From positions 1,427,501-1,491,500 of the forward strand of contig DATCMI010000001.1 in the NCBI GenBank assembly GCA_036563485.1: DNA of 64,000 bases. The letters run 5' to 3'. Below the pieces are notes generated by a model. It did not search any database, had not been told where the DNA came from, and saw only the letters and a program-made list of their open reading frames with translations. Position 1 is the first letter of the stretch, and every line of letters begins with the position of its first letter. The DNA comes from Sphingomicrobium sp. (GTDB lineage Bacteria; Pseudomonadota; Alphaproteobacteria; Sphingomonadales; Sphingomonadaceae). Shown here in pieces: positions 8,395-17,095 of the stretch. The position numbers and the translations under genes were made by a program.

Positions 8395-9339
8395 ATGAAA
8401 AGCCTGTTCAGCCTGTCTTCGCTCTTTGCGGCCGCGTGCGCGACGCCGCAGACCTCCTCACGAACGGCGCCGCTGGTCGACTATCACCAGCACCTCGTGA
8501 GCGCGGACTTCGCGGCGGTGGCCAAGCTGCCTCAGCGCGACGGCGCCGCCTTGGTCCGCGAATTGGATGCCGCCGGGATCGAGCGAGCGCTCGTCCTGTC
8601 GGTGGGCTACACCTACGGCGACGAACGCAAGAAGCTTAGCGAACCCGACGCCAGGACCAGCCGCGAGAACGACTGGACGTCGGCCGAGGTGATCAAACAC
8701 GCGCCCCGACTGGTTGGCTTTTGCAGCGCCAATCCATTGCGTGACGCCGCGCTTCAGGAACTGGAGCGGTGCCTTGCGCTGCCGGGGATGACCGGCATCA
8801 AGCAGCATTTCGGCAACGGCGGCGTATCGCTGCGCAACCCCGATCACCTGAAGCGTGCGCAAGCCGTGTTCGCCCTTGCGCAGCGCCACCGCGCGCCGAT
8901 CCTCATCCACATGCGCGCGCGGGGCGGCACCGATTATGGAGCCGAGGACGCACGCATCCTGATCGAGCAGGTGCTGCCGATGGCGCCTAGCGTCGACGTC
9001 ATCGTCGCCCATCTCGGCGCCTCCTCTCCAGGCTACACCGAGCAGAACGACGCCGTCATGGAAGTCTTCGCCAATGCCGCTCGAGCGAAGGACCCGCGCA
9101 TCCGCAATCTGTTCGTCGATACTGGCGCCAACATCGATGCGGACACGACGGCCGAGCAGGCCGCGCTTGCCGCGAGGCGCATGCGCGACTTCGGGGTGTC
9201 GCGGATACTCTACGGCTCCGACCTCAGCGCGCCCGGGGGAAGCATCGGCGCAGGCTGGCAGCTGTTCCGTGCGAAAATGCCGCTCACCGCGACGGAGTTT
9301 CGAACGATCATGAGCAACCGGCGGCCGTTCCTCCGCTAG
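8395..9339 (+). CDS. Amidohydrolase-family metal-dependent hydrolase, predicted lipoprotein
   Basis: The ATG at 8395 gives a 314-residue protein with a clean lipoprotein signal (lipobox LFAAAC, about residues 8-13). An alternative TTG 12 codons upstream would spoil the signal peptide. The TIM-barrel amidohydrolase (PF04909-like) features are YHQHL (metal-binding HxH), IHMRARGG, AHLGASSPGY and the final YGSDLSAPGG with the metal aspartate. An exported member of this family probably acts on a periplasmic amide, lactone or carboxylate. The substrate is not predictable. It ends convergent with pepN, with a 4-bp overlap. Confidence 0.8.
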   Translation: MKSLFSLSSLFAAACATPQTSSRTAPLVDYHQHLVSADFAAVAKLPQRDGAALVRELDAAGIERALVLSVGYTYGDERKKLSEPDARTSRENDWTSAEVIKHAPRLVGFCSANPLRDAALQELERCLALPGMTGIKQHFGNGGVSLRNPDHLKRAQAVFALAQRHRAPILIHMRARGGTDYGAEDARILIEQVLPMAPSVDVIVAHLGASSPGYTEQNDAVMEVFANAARAKDPRIRNLFVDTGANIDADTTAEQAALAARRMRDFGVSRILYGSDLSAPGGSIGAGWQLFRAKMPLTATEFRTIMSNRRPFLR

Positions 9340-11963
9340 GCGAGGCTTTTCGTCACTTGTTCGTAGACGTCCTTCGACAGCCCTGACGTCGCGGCGACCC
9401 GCTCGAGCGCGTCGCGCATCATCCCGGCGCGCTTGGGCTCGAACCGCCGCCAGCGGCCGAGCGGCGGCACAAGCCGCGCGGCGATCTGCGGGTTGAGCTT
9501 GTCCGCGCCGACGATCATGTCCGCAAGGAAGCCGTAGCCGCGCCCGTCAGCCGAATGGAACGCCCAATGGTTGCCGGCGAACATGCCGACGAGCGAGCGC
9601 AGCCGGTTCGGGTTGGTCATCACGAAGTCCGGGTGACCGGCGAGGCGGAGCACCTGGTCGATCGTATCGGGACGCTGGGCCGCGGCCTGGAGCGCGAACC
9701 ATTTGTCGAGCACCAAAGCATCCTCGCGGAAGCGGTCGTAGAAGGCCTGCAGTGCCTCCTCACGTTGCGGGGCATCGAGCGAGACGAGGATGCCGAGCGC
9801 TCCTTGCCGATCGGTCATATTGTCGGCGGCATCGAATTGCGCCTTTGCGAGTTCGGCCGCTTGCGCGGGGTCGCTCGCAGCGATCAGCCCAAGCGCCACC
9901 GTGCGAAGGCGACGGACGCCCTTGGCGGGCGAGCTGAGATCGCTTCCCGCTGCACCCTCGATGCGGTGCGCGGCCAGCAGGTCGCCTTGCAGCGCGGCGC
10001 CGATCGCCTGCCGAAGGGCGTCTCGCGCGGCATGGATCGCGTCCGGGTCGACGACGTGCATCCGCTCGGCAATCAGGGTGTCGGAGGGAACCATGATCGC
10101 GTCGGCCTTGAACGCCGGATCGAGCGAGTTGGAGCGAAGCGTCGCACCGACCGCGCGGATCACCGGCTCGAAGTCGACTGTTTCACCGCGGGCGCCGGCG
10201 GTCAGCACCCGCATCATCATTTCCTGCATCGCTTCATAGCGGGCGAACGGATCGGTGTCGGTCTGGGCCAGCCGCTCGAGCTCGCCATCGGGTCGCTCGA
10301 CCTCCATCATCACCGGCGCCGAGAAGTGCCGGTTGATCGACAGCATCGGCGCTTCGCCGACGTTGTCGATGGTGATGCTCTGCTCCGGCTGGTCGAGGAT
10401 GATCAGCTGCTCGCGCACGATCTCCTCGCCGCTGTCGCGCCCGATCAGCGCCGTCTTCAGCGGGATCGGCATCGGCTTTTTCTCAGGCTGGCCGGGCGTC
10501 GGCTCTACTTTCTGCCGCAGGTGAAGGGTAGCTCTGCCCGCCGCGGCATCATGGTCGAGGCGCGCGTGAACCTTGGGCGTGCCCGCCTGGCTGTACCAGA
10601 TCTTGAACGCGGAGAGATCGACGCCGCTCGCATCCTCGAGCGCCGCGACGAAGTTGTCGCAGGTCGCGGCTTCGCCATCGTGGCGATCGAAGTAGAGGTC
10701 GGTGCCGGCGCGGAACTTGTCCGCCCCGAGGACAGTGTGGAACATCCGGATCAGCTCGGCGCCCTTGTTGTAGACGGTCGCCGTGTAGAAGTTTGAAATC
10801 TCGATGTAGCTGTCGGGCCGGACCGGATGGGCGAGCGGGCCCTGGTCTTCCGGAAACTGCGCGGCGCGAAGCACGCGCACGTCTTCGATCCGCTTGACCG
10901 CCGCGCTTCCGACGTCCGCCGAAAAGCCCTGGTCGCGAAAGACGGTGAAGCCTTCCTTCAGGCTCAGCTGGAACCAGTCGCGGCAGGTGACCCGGTTGCC
11001 GGACCAATTGTGGAAATATTCGTGAGCAACGACCCGAGCGATATTGTCGAAGTCGCCATCCGTCGCCGTCTCCTGGTCGGCGAGCACATAAGCCGAGTTA
11101 AAGACGTTGAGGCTCTTGTTCTCCATCGCCCCCATGTTGAAGTCGCTGACCGCGACGATGTTGAACTGGTCGAGGTCATATTCGCGGCCATAGACGTCCT
11201 CGTCCCACTTCATCGAAAGCTTAAGGCTGTCCATCGCGTGTTGCGTGCGCGGCAGGTCGGCTTCGCGGACCCAGATCGCGAGATCGACCTTGCGGCCGCT
11301 CATCGTCGTGAAGCTGTCGCGGTTGGCTTTCAGGTCGCCGGCAACCAACGCGAAAAGGTAGCAGGGCTTTAGGAACGGATCGTCCCATTCCGCCCAGTGG
11401 CGTCCGCCGCCGCTCTCGCCCGAGGCGACGCGGTTCCCGTTCGACAGGAGCACCGGAAAGCGGCTCGCGTCGCCTTCCATCCGCACGCGATAGCGCGACA
11501 GCACGTCAGGCCGGTCCGGGAAGAAGGTGATGCGGCGGAAGCCCTCTGCCTCGCACTGCGTGCAGAGCATGCCGCCCGACGCGTAGAGGCCCATCAGCTT
11601 GGTGTTCGCCGCGGGATGGATGTCGACCACCGTTTCGATCGTCGCGCGGTCACCGGCGACCTCGACGACCAGTTGTTCGCCTTCGAGGCGATGGTCGGCT
11701 GCCTCACCGTCGACAGTGACGGACACGAGCTGCAACTCGTCGCCGTCGAGGCGCAGCGGCTGGTCGTGATCGCCGTTCCTGACCACCTGGAGCGTGGCGC
11801 GCACGCGGGTACGGTCGGCGTCGAGCGCAAAGTCGAGGCTGATCTCCGGGACCAGCCAGTCCGGCGGCCGGTAATCCTCACGACGTATGGTCGTGTGGGT
11901 TGGCGAGGGCGGGGCTTCGGGCGCAACTTGCGCGTCGGGAATGGTGGTGCGGACGTCGAGCAT
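9336..11963 (-). CDS. pepN: Aminopeptidase N (M1 family)
   Basis: The start is set at the ATG 11963 because residues upstream of it do not look like the family, and the resulting 875 residues match E. coli PepN (870). The GAMEN exopeptidase motif is present as GAMENKSLN. The zinc site is HEYFHNW followed 18 residues later by the glutamate of KEGFT. The C-terminal half is the long helical domain of PepN. It is a cytosolic broad-specificity zinc aminopeptidase for peptide turnover. Confidence 0.95.
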   Translation of the reverse strand: MLDVRTTIPDAQVAPEAPPSPTHTTIRREDYRPPDWLVPEISLDFALDADRTRVRATLQVVRNGDHDQPLRLDGDELQLVSVTVDGEAADHRLEGEQLVVEVAGDRATIETVVDIHPAANTKLMGLYASGGMLCTQCEAEGFRRITFFPDRPDVLSRYRVRMEGDASRFPVLLSNGNRVASGESGGGRHWAEWDDPFLKPCYLFALVAGDLKANRDSFTTMSGRKVDLAIWVREADLPRTQHAMDSLKLSMKWDEDVYGREYDLDQFNIVAVSDFNMGAMENKSLNVFNSAYVLADQETATDGDFDNIARVVAHEYFHNWSGNRVTCRDWFQLSLKEGFTVFRDQGFSADVGSAAVKRIEDVRVLRAAQFPEDQGPLAHPVRPDSYIEISNFYTATVYNKGAELIRMFHTVLGADKFRAGTDLYFDRHDGEAATCDNFVAALEDASGVDLSAFKIWYSQAGTPKVHARLDHDAAAGRATLHLRQKVEPTPGQPEKKPMPIPLKTALIGRDSGEEIVREQLIILDQPEQSITIDNVGEAPMLSINRHFSAPVMMEVERPDGELERLAQTDTDPFARYEAMQEMMMRVLTAGARGETVDFEPVIRAVGATLRSNSLDPAFKADAIMVPSDTLIAERMHVVDPDAIHAARDALRQAIGAALQGDLLAAHRIEGAAGSDLSSPAKGVRRLRTVALGLIAASDPAQAAELAKAQFDAADNMTDRQGALGILVSLDAPQREEALQAFYDRFREDALVLDKWFALQAAAQRPDTIDQVLRLAGHPDFVMTNPNRLRSLVGMFAGNHWAFHSADGRGYGFLADMIVGADKLNPQIAARLVPPLGRWRRFEPKRAGMMRDALERVAATSGLSKDVYEQVTKSLA

Positions 11964-12062
11964 GAATGGCAGGTAGGCGTGAAGCGAAGCCGCCTCAACC
12001 CGGCGGGAGCCGTTGCGCCGCAAAGCCGTTATGATCCGCGCATCCCAAAGGAGGAACGACTC

Positions 12063-12323
12063 ATGAGCAGCCTCGACCAGATTCGCGAGCATATGGAGAT
12101 CATCGGAGCAGACGGCGCGCACCTCGGCACCGTCGATCGGGTCGAAGGCGATCGCATCAAGATGATCCGCAACGACAGCGGCGTCGCTCATGGAGACCAC
12201 CACCATTATGTTCCGGCCGGTCTCGTCGCGGAGGTCGAAGGAGAGCAGGTCCGCCTGAGCGCCAATGCCGACGTCGTCGCTGCCTTGTTCGAAGAGGAAC
12301 CGGGCGGAGAGCCGATCGGCTGA
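12063..12323 (+). CDS. DUF2171 domain protein
   Basis: An 86-residue protein made entirely of a DUF2171 domain: residues 5-60 contain IREHMEIIGADGAHLGTVD, GDRIKMIRND and HHHYVP. The function of the family is unknown. The same domain recurs in the basic-acidic protein at 50909-52180, so the genome carries at least two paralogues. A near-consensus ribosome binding site, AAAGGAGGAA, lies 6 bases before the ATG, suggesting high expression. The gene is divergent from pepN, with 99 bp between the start codons. Confidence 0.9.
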   Translation: MSSLDQIREHMEIIGADGAHLGTVDRVEGDRIKMIRNDSGVAHGDHHHYVPAGLVAEVEGEQVRLSANADVVAALFEEEPGGEPIG

Positions 12324-12386
12324 CGCGCCAAGGCACTTGATGCTTGCCTCCTGTTCGGCTGGAATGCCGGGCAGGGGGGAAAACCG

Positions 12387-12821
12387 ATGCGCACATCAAT
12401 GATCATGCTGGGCGCCGCCGTGGCGGTCCTTGCCGGCTGCGGCCAGCAGGCCGAAAGCCCGGACAGCAACACTGCTGCGAAGAAGACTGCGCCCAAGAAG
12501 GAGCGGCCGCCTTACTGCTTCTTCAAGGCCACCGAGATGAAGGACTGGAAGGCGAAGCGGGACAAGAGCGGCAATGTCGTCGTCTCCGCGACGCTTTACC
12601 GATCCGATCCAGCCTACAAGGCGCTGCTGTCGCCGGCGACGATCGCCGGTGCATCGGCTGAGATCCGGCCGACGATCACCGTCAACGATACGGGCTATGC
12701 GGCGCCCGGCAATTGGTGGGCCGTCAGCCAGACCATCCCCGGGAGCGCAGCAGTCACCAAGGTTACGGTCTTGTGTGGCGAGAAGACCACGAAGGAGCTG
12801 TCGGTACCGCGCCGGAAATAA
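12387..12821 (+). CDS. Hypothetical lipoprotein
   Basis: A 144-residue product with a lipoprotein signal peptide ending LAGC (about residue 18), a Lys/Ala-rich linker, and a compact C-terminal domain of alternating beta-like segments with Trp-Trp near residue 112. I do not recognise the family. It stands 63 bp after the DUF2171 gene and may be transcribed separately. Confidence 0.75.
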   Translation: MRTSMIMLGAAVAVLAGCGQQAESPDSNTAAKKTAPKKERPPYCFFKATEMKDWKAKRDKSGNVVVSATLYRSDPAYKALLSPATIAGASAEIRPTITVNDTGYAAPGNWWAVSQTIPGSAAVTKVTVLCGEKTTKELSVPRRK

Positions 12822-12879
12822 GCGGCGGAATGTTGCCGAGCTTATTGAGAATAGGGGAAAAAGAGCGCACCTTTGCTGC

Positions 12880-13206
12880 ATGGAGCGGCATGGACTGACA
12901 GAGTCGGGGGCGGGCAAGTGGACGCGGCCCGACGACTATCTCGAAGCACTTGCCCGCAAGCGCACCGCGCGGAAAGCGGCGTCGCCGCACGCCGGCCGAA
13001 CGGAACCGGAAGCGCCGCAGCTGATGATGTCGACCGTGCCGTTCCTGGCGCTGATCGCCTTTCTCGGCGTGTTGACGATCGGAATCGTCATCGCCGCTTT
13101 CCCGGGATCGCAACCGCTGCCGCGCCCACCGCAAGTCGCCGCCAAGCAGGTCGGCGTCGCCGCGAAGGGATGGCTTCAGGAAGCCGAGAAGGACTTCCAC
13201 AAGTAA
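12880..13206 (+). CDS. Hypothetical single-span membrane protein
   Basis: A 108-residue product with a charged N-terminal region containing a basic patch (KRTARK), one strong membrane segment (about residues 50-72, MMSTVPFLALIAFLGVLTIG) and a short Pro/Lys-rich outer tail. No domain is recognised. The start is the first ATG in this frame after the previous gene. There is no clear ribosome binding site, so the start is uncertain. Confidence 0.6.
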   Translation: MERHGLTESGAGKWTRPDDYLEALARKRTARKAASPHAGRTEPEAPQLMMSTVPFLALIAFLGVLTIGIVIAAFPGSQPLPRPPQVAAKQVGVAAKGWLQEAEKDFHK

Positions 13207-13261
13207 CCGCTGGTGGTGCCGTTCACCTGCCCGCAATCCGCAGCGAGGAAGGGGTGAGCCG

Positions 13262-13747
13262 ATGATCGCCGTCGCGCTCCTGTTCCTGGCGCAGGCCGCT
13301 CAGGCGGCTCCTGAGCCCGCCGCAACGCCGCCGCGCGAGCCGCGCTGCGGCGTGCCGACCGGCGAGAATGCGATCGTCATCTGCGCCGAGCGGCCGGAGG
13401 GTTACCGCCTCAATCCTGACATCCTTGAAGCCAAGCGGCTCAAGAAGAGCCGGAACGCCGGCAGGCCACGTCCGAACAATCCAAGCTTGCGTCCGGATTG
13501 CGCAACGGTCGGTCCTGCGCCCTGCGTCATGGCTGGCCTCAACCTGATCGGCGCCGCGCTCACGGCCGTGCAGATGGCCAAGCGCGCCGCCGAAGGTAAA
13601 GAGGTCGGAAGCATGTTCGTCACCGACCCGCAGCTCAGCGAATACCAGCTTTACGAGATCGCCAAGGCGGAGCGCGAAGCGAAGGAGGCGGAGCAAGCGG
13701 CGGCGAAGGCAAAGGCAGCAGCGCAAGCAAAAGCCGCCGGCAAGTAA
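13262..13747 (+). CDS. Hypothetical exported protein with Ala/Lys-rich tail
   Basis: The 161-residue protein begins with a short signal peptide (MIAVALLFLAQAAQAAPEP, cleavage after AQA). A Cys-containing middle follows (cysteines in RCGVP, VICAE, DCATV and PCVMA), then a C-terminal helix of about 35 residues built from KAEREAKEAEQAAAKAK, probably a coiled coil. The family is not recognised. It could be a periplasmic or envelope-associated factor. Confidence 0.75.
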   Translation: MIAVALLFLAQAAQAAPEPAATPPREPRCGVPTGENAIVICAERPEGYRLNPDILEAKRLKKSRNAGRPRPNNPSLRPDCATVGPAPCVMAGLNLIGAALTAVQMAKRAAEGKEVGSMFVTDPQLSEYQLYEIAKAEREAKEAEQAAAKAKAAAQAKAAGK

Positions 13748-13783
13748 CCCGTCGTCAACCGTCGGCGGTTATTGACCGCTCTC

Positions 13784-13990
13784 GTGAGCAAGTCGTTCAA
13801 CAAGAAGACCGTCGAACTGGCCCAGCAGCCGTCGCGGATCCGGCGGGAGCCGCCGGTGCAGATCGTCCAGAAGGCGGTCCGCGCCTATCCGACCGAGCGT
13901 GAGGTGTGGACCGTGGTGATCGGCGTCATCCTGTTCGCCATCGCCATCTCGATCATCATGGTCGGCGTCAGCGACGCGACCGCGAACTAG
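13784..13990 (+). CDS. Hypothetical small membrane protein
   Basis: A 68-residue product with a basic N-terminal half (residues 1-40) and one C-terminal membrane helix (about 45-64, VVIGVILFAIAISIIMVG). The start is taken at the GTG 13784; a TTG four codons upstream is an alternative. It ends next to the convergent NTF2-like gene. No family is recognised. Confidence 0.65.
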   Translation: MSKSFNKKTVELAQQPSRIRREPPVQIVQKAVRAYPTEREVWTVVIGVILFAIAISIIMVGVSDATAN

Positions 13991-14419
13991 CTACTTCCAC
14001 AGCTGCATCGAGCGGATCGCGGCCGGCAGCTGCGGGTCCATGTCGGCGCGGCTGATCGTTCGCTGGACCAGACGCCACCCGCGGCGGACTCGTCCGCGGC
14101 GCCAGACATCGGCGACCCACATCGCGCCAGACACGTCCTTGCCGTCGAGCGTCGCCTTGAGCTCAAGCGGAGCGGCGAACAGTGCGACGGTGCCGAGGTC
14201 GCGGACGACGACATCGCCGAAGCTGTAGGCCGAGCAGTCGTAGCGCTTGCCCGCGGCTTCGAGGAAGCTCGGACGGTCGAGGATCGCCGGCGGCTTCGAC
14301 CCGGTCAGCAGCAGGAAGTCCTTCGACGTCAGCGACTTCAAGGTCTTCAGGTCGCGGTTGACCCAGGCGCGCATCCAGCGGTGCTCGAGCGTTTCGATGG
14401 TGGCGGAAAGGTCGGCCAT
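13991..14419 (-). CDS. NTF2-like protein (DUF4440 type)
   Basis: A 142-residue protein with the SnoaL/NTF2-like pattern: the first helix ATIETLEHRWMRAWVNRDL, then KSLTSKDFLLLTG, and a terminal strand region GRVRRGWRLVQRTISR. The fold is a small cone often used for ligand binding or as a simple enzyme scaffold. No catalytic residues can be assigned. There is no signal peptide, so it is probably cytosolic. Two further NTF2-like proteins (16061-16558 and 17096-17584) lie nearby. Confidence 0.75.
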   Translation of the reverse strand: MADLSATIETLEHRWMRAWVNRDLKTLKSLTSKDFLLLTGSKPPAILDRPSFLEAAGKRYDCSAYSFGDVVVRDLGTVALFAAPLELKATLDGKDVSGAMWVADVWRRGRVRRGWRLVQRTISRADMDPQLPAAIRSMQLWK

Positions 14420-14457
14420 CGCCGCCGCCTAGCCCAGGCGGACACGCGAATCGAGGC

Positions 14458-14547
14458 TTAACGCGCGGCGTTGATCCAGAAGCTGTAGCCGAAGGCGACG
14501 AGCATCAGTGCGCCAAGCAGCGCGACGTAGCGGTAACGCTTGTTCAT
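14458..14547 (-). CDS. Possible 29-residue membrane peptide
   Basis: A short ORF reading MNKRYRYVALLGALMLVAF and ending FWINAAR. A basic start followed by one membrane helix is the pattern of real small membrane proteins. No good ribosome binding site is visible upstream, so this is a candidate only. Confidence 0.4.
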   Translation of the reverse strand: MNKRYRYVALLGALMLVAFGYSFWINAAR

Positions 14548-14618
14548 GGCCGTACGCCGTACGCGAGGCGGCGGTCCAGTCCATCACCTAGGTTAGACCG
14601 GCCAGCGTCCGCTTCTCG

Positions 14619-14843
14619 CTACCACAGCGGTCTGGCGGGCCTGTGCCGCTCGCGAACGACTTCGCCGGCGATGAGGTGCGCCTTGAGCTTGCGGGTCATG
14701 ATGCCCGCGCCTTCGCTGCTCTTGCAGACGAGGCGGACGCCGCCGGAGGGCAGGCGCTCGATCGCCGAAATGCCGACCTGTTCGGCAAGGCATTTGGCAA
14801 CGACCTGACCTTCATCGAGGTCGACGAGGAGGGCGCGGCTCAT
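14619..14843 (-). CDS. Hypothetical small protein, start overlapped by a 6-codon leader ORF
   Basis: A 74-residue soluble product (ALLVDLDEGQVVAKCLAEQ near the start) of no recognised family. The ATG has no ribosome binding site of its own. Instead an AAAGGGA motif precedes a mini-ORF, MNEHAK, at 14840-14860, whose stop overlaps this ATG (ATGA). Translation is therefore probably coupled. It lies downstream of two other small overlapping genes on the same strand and may be co-transcribed with them. Confidence 0.6.
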   Translation of the reverse strand: MSRALLVDLDEGQVVAKCLAEQVGISAIERLPSGGVRLVCKSSEGAGIMTRKLKAHLIAGEVVRERHRPARPLW

Positions 14844-14885
14844 TTGGCATGTTCGTTCATGAAATTCCCTTTCGGCGGTGACAGG

Positions 14886-15062
14886 TCAGCGGCGCGTGCT
14901 GGCCGGATCGATGCGGCTGGCATCGACGTCGAACTGCTCTGCCACCACATTGAGCGCGGTTGTGCCCGCGGCGGTGCGGGCGCGCTTCGACAGGCGGCGG
15001 CAGGAAGCGGCCTGCTCGCGAAGTCCGTCAGCCGCCTCCTCGCGGCTCATCGGCGCCTTCAT
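14886..15062 (-). CDS. Hypothetical small protein (second of an overlapping pair)
   Basis: The ATG at 15062 overlaps the stop of the upstream small gene by ATGA and gives 58 residues, starting MKAPMSREEAADGLREQAA. The helix-rich sequence has many Arg and Ala residues. Upstream codons in this frame do not look coding. No family is recognised. The pairing with the upstream gene is the best evidence that it is translated. Confidence 0.6.
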   Translation of the reverse strand: MKAPMSREEAADGLREQAASCRRLSKRARTAAGTTALNVVAEQFDVDASRIDPASTRR

Positions 15063-15238
15063 GCCGCTGCCAGCGTCAGCCTTGCCGACGCGGCACGGCG
15101 GTCGCGGCGGATCGTCTCGATGCGCGCGCAATAGCCGTGGGCTAGGGCGAGATGGGCGGAGCGCGACGGTTCGCAGGCGGCGCGCGCGGCCATCATCAGC
15201 GAACGGCCGCGGCGGTGATAAAGATAATTGAGGTCCAC
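15059..15238 (-). CDS. Hypothetical small protein (first of an overlapping pair)
   Basis: A GTG-started 59-residue ORF preceded by GGGAG at 9 bases. It reads VDLNYLYHRRGRSLMMAARA and then a Cys- and Arg-containing helix. The amphipathic basic pattern looks like a real small protein of sphingomonads, but I cannot name a function. Its stop overlaps the ATG of the next gene. Confidence 0.6.
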   Translation of the reverse strand: MDLNYLYHRRGRSLMMAARAACEPSRSAHLALAHGYCARIETIRRDRRAASARLTLAAA

Positions 15239-15555
15239 GTGCGGAGCTCCCGGTGCAGGTAAGCGGGAGCATGCCAGTCTCTCAGCCGCACAGGCTTACG
15301 ATGGAAATCCGTGCGATTTGCCCTTGTAACACAGGTGGCCGCCGCGACCTAACGATCATCGCGCGCGAAGCACGATTTTCCTGCTTCACGAGCCGAGCCG
15401 CAACGGCGCACTGCCCAGCGAAACCTCAGTGATGACCGGCTTTTATCGTCGCAGCGGGCTGACGCTCGTGCCGGCGGACAAGCCGCTACGATTGCTAAAC
15501 CTTGGCGTGCGACAAGACGCACCGGAAAAGCCTAGAACGGGGACGGAAAGCCGAC

Positions 15556-16047
15556 ATGCGAAGATGGTTGCTGCTGCCCATCGCAGCGCTCGTCAGCGGA
15601 CCGATCGCGGCGCAGGAAGTTCCGCACGAGGGTCCGCCGCCGCCGATCGCGCCTCCCGAACCGCCGACGCCGCGCCCCAAGCCTTCGCCCGAACATCTGC
15701 GGCTGGGGCAGCAGCTTGCCGGCCTTATCGTCGACTCCGAGATTCACGAAGAGGTGATCCATACGCCGCCTCCCAAGCCGCACACCGGGCGCATCGTGGC
15801 TCGCCCGACTGCGCGGTGGAACGTCGCCTCGGCCGCGGCGGAAACCTATGCCGAACTTTATTCGATGGACGAGCTGAAGGCGATGATCGCCTTCTTCGAA
15901 AGCCCGGCCGGGCAGAAATATCTGAGCGCGCGGCGCGACGGCGTGGTAAGGGTCATGCACATCTTCCGCCAGCTGCCCTGGTACACGGACCTCTATCACG
16001 AAGCGTGCGGCGGGCAGGAATTCTGCCGATGGAAGCCCGGACAGTAG
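15556..16047 (+). CDS. DUF2059 domain protein, exported
   Basis: The ATG 15556 gives 163 residues with a signal peptide (MRRWLLLPIAALVSGPIAAQ), a Pro-rich linker (about 22-60), and a DUF2059-like helical core. The hallmark YSMDELKAMIAFFESPAGQK is at about residues 96-115. DUF2059 proteins are periplasmic with unknown role. Alternative upstream starts lack a signal peptide. The 283 bp upstream hold no gene that I can support. Confidence 0.8.
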   Translation: MRRWLLLPIAALVSGPIAAQEVPHEGPPPPIAPPEPPTPRPKPSPEHLRLGQQLAGLIVDSEIHEEVIHTPPPKPHTGRIVARPTARWNVASAAAETYAELYSMDELKAMIAFFESPAGQKYLSARRDGVVRVMHIFRQLPWYTDLYHEACGGQEFCRWKPGQ

Positions 16048-16060
16048 AGCTTTGTAGCGT

Positions 16061-16558
16061 CTATTCGGCCTTGCCGTGGGCGTAGCTGAGCACGCGGGAC
16101 AGGCGCCATTTGCCGTCGGGGCCAAGGACCCAGACCATCGCGAACTTGGCGCGGCCGGCGAGCATTTCCTTCCCGTCGACGCCGTGGCGTTCGTAGACGA
16201 GGTGCTCGCCCACCTCCATGGCGCCCCAGCCAGGCACCGGATCGACGTGAAGCGAGCTGCGCACCAACTCGCGCCGGGTCCGCCATGCGGGGGGATCCTC
16301 GCGGTCGTGGCAGTTCTTGTTGAAGATGGCGACGAAGTCGTCGGCCTTGTGGACGTTGAACCCGCTCTTGTCGTGATAGAATTCGACATCGTCGGTCAGC
16401 CACTCGCGAAACCGCGGGATGTCGCAGCGGCCTTCAAAGAACAATTTGAAGAATTCGGCGTCGGCGGCGGCGATCTGCTGCTCCAGCTGCGCCTGCGGCG
16501 GAACGGTGACGGGAGCGGCAGCCGCCGCCGCGGCGGCGAGGATGGCGAGGAGTGTCAT
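16061..16558 (-). CDS. Exported NTF2-like protein (DUF4440 type)
   Basis: The 165-residue protein has an Ala-rich signal peptide (first about 16 residues) and an NTF2-like domain. AAADAEFFKLFFEGRCDIP starts the domain, the middle is EWLTDDVEFYHDKSG, and FAMVWVLGPDGKWRLSRV is the terminal hairpin. Probably periplasmic. It is convergent with the DUF2059 gene. A TATAAT at 16571-16576 lies just upstream and is near-palindromic, so it could serve either strand. Confidence 0.75.
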   Translation of the reverse strand: MTLLAILAAAAAAAAPVTVPPQAQLEQQIAAADAEFFKLFFEGRCDIPRFREWLTDDVEFYHDKSGFNVHKADDFVAIFNKNCHDREDPPAWRTRRELVRSSLHVDPVPGWGAMEVGEHLVYERHGVDGKEMLAGRAKFAMVWVLGPDGKWRLSRVLSYAHGKAE

Positions 16559-16727
16559 GCGTGTTAGTCGTATAATACAGTTGTGCGACGGTCAATCAGC
16601 GGTGCGGGCGGGGGATCGAGGCCGTTGCGAACGGCTGCACTGGGTCTTTTGCGGAGCCGTGCCAGCTTAGCGCTGGGGAACCGCTGGATGGAATCATCGT
16701 TGGCCGTGCCTAACAGGAGGAAGAATC

Positions 16728-16958
16728 ATGAAACTCAAGGTCACCTATCTGGCCGCTGCGGCGCTCGTCACTGCGGCTGTTCCGGCCGTCGCCCAGGACA
16801 CCGCGGATCCTGCAACCACGACCGTTCCGGCGGACGACAATGACGACGATGGCGGCAAGTGGGGCCTTTTGGGCCTGCTTGGCCTGGCCGGCCTGCTCGG
16901 CCTCAAGCGCCGCGATCGCGATGACCATCGCACCACTTCGACGACCGACCGCCGCTAA
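16728..16958 (+). CDS. Small exported protein with WGxxGxxG C-terminal membrane motif
   Basis: The 76-residue protein has a signal peptide ending AVAQD, a short Asp/Thr-rich region, then KWGLLGLLGLAGLLGLKRRD: a WGxxGxxG motif, a hydrophobic helix and a basic stop (KRR). This tripartite C-terminus resembles the surface-sorting tails of PEP-CTERM-like systems. Processing of this particular tail by a protease is inference. An AGGAGGAAG ribosome binding site and a strong terminator flank the gene, so it is a single-gene unit. Confidence 0.85.
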   Translation: MKLKVTYLAAAALVTAAVPAVAQDTADPATTTVPADDNDDDGGKWGLLGLLGLAGLLGLKRRDRDDHRTTSTTDRR

Positions 16959-16978
16959 GTAAGCTGGACCGGTAGTTA

Positions 16979-17008
16979 GGGGCGGCCCGCCGTGGCCGCC
17001 CCTTTTTT
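16979..17008 (+). terminator. Rho-independent terminator of the WGxxGxxG gene
   Basis: A perfect 9-bp GC stem (16979-16987 with 16994-17002) with a 6-nt loop is followed by six T residues (17003-17008), starting 20 bp after the stop codon. Confidence 0.92.
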
Positions 17009-17095
17009 GCGCCCTCGGCACGGCGGCCCTGCCGGCCGTTTCCGGATTGGCTCGCACTGCGGTATCCTTTCCCCGGCATCAGGGGGAGAGAGAAG

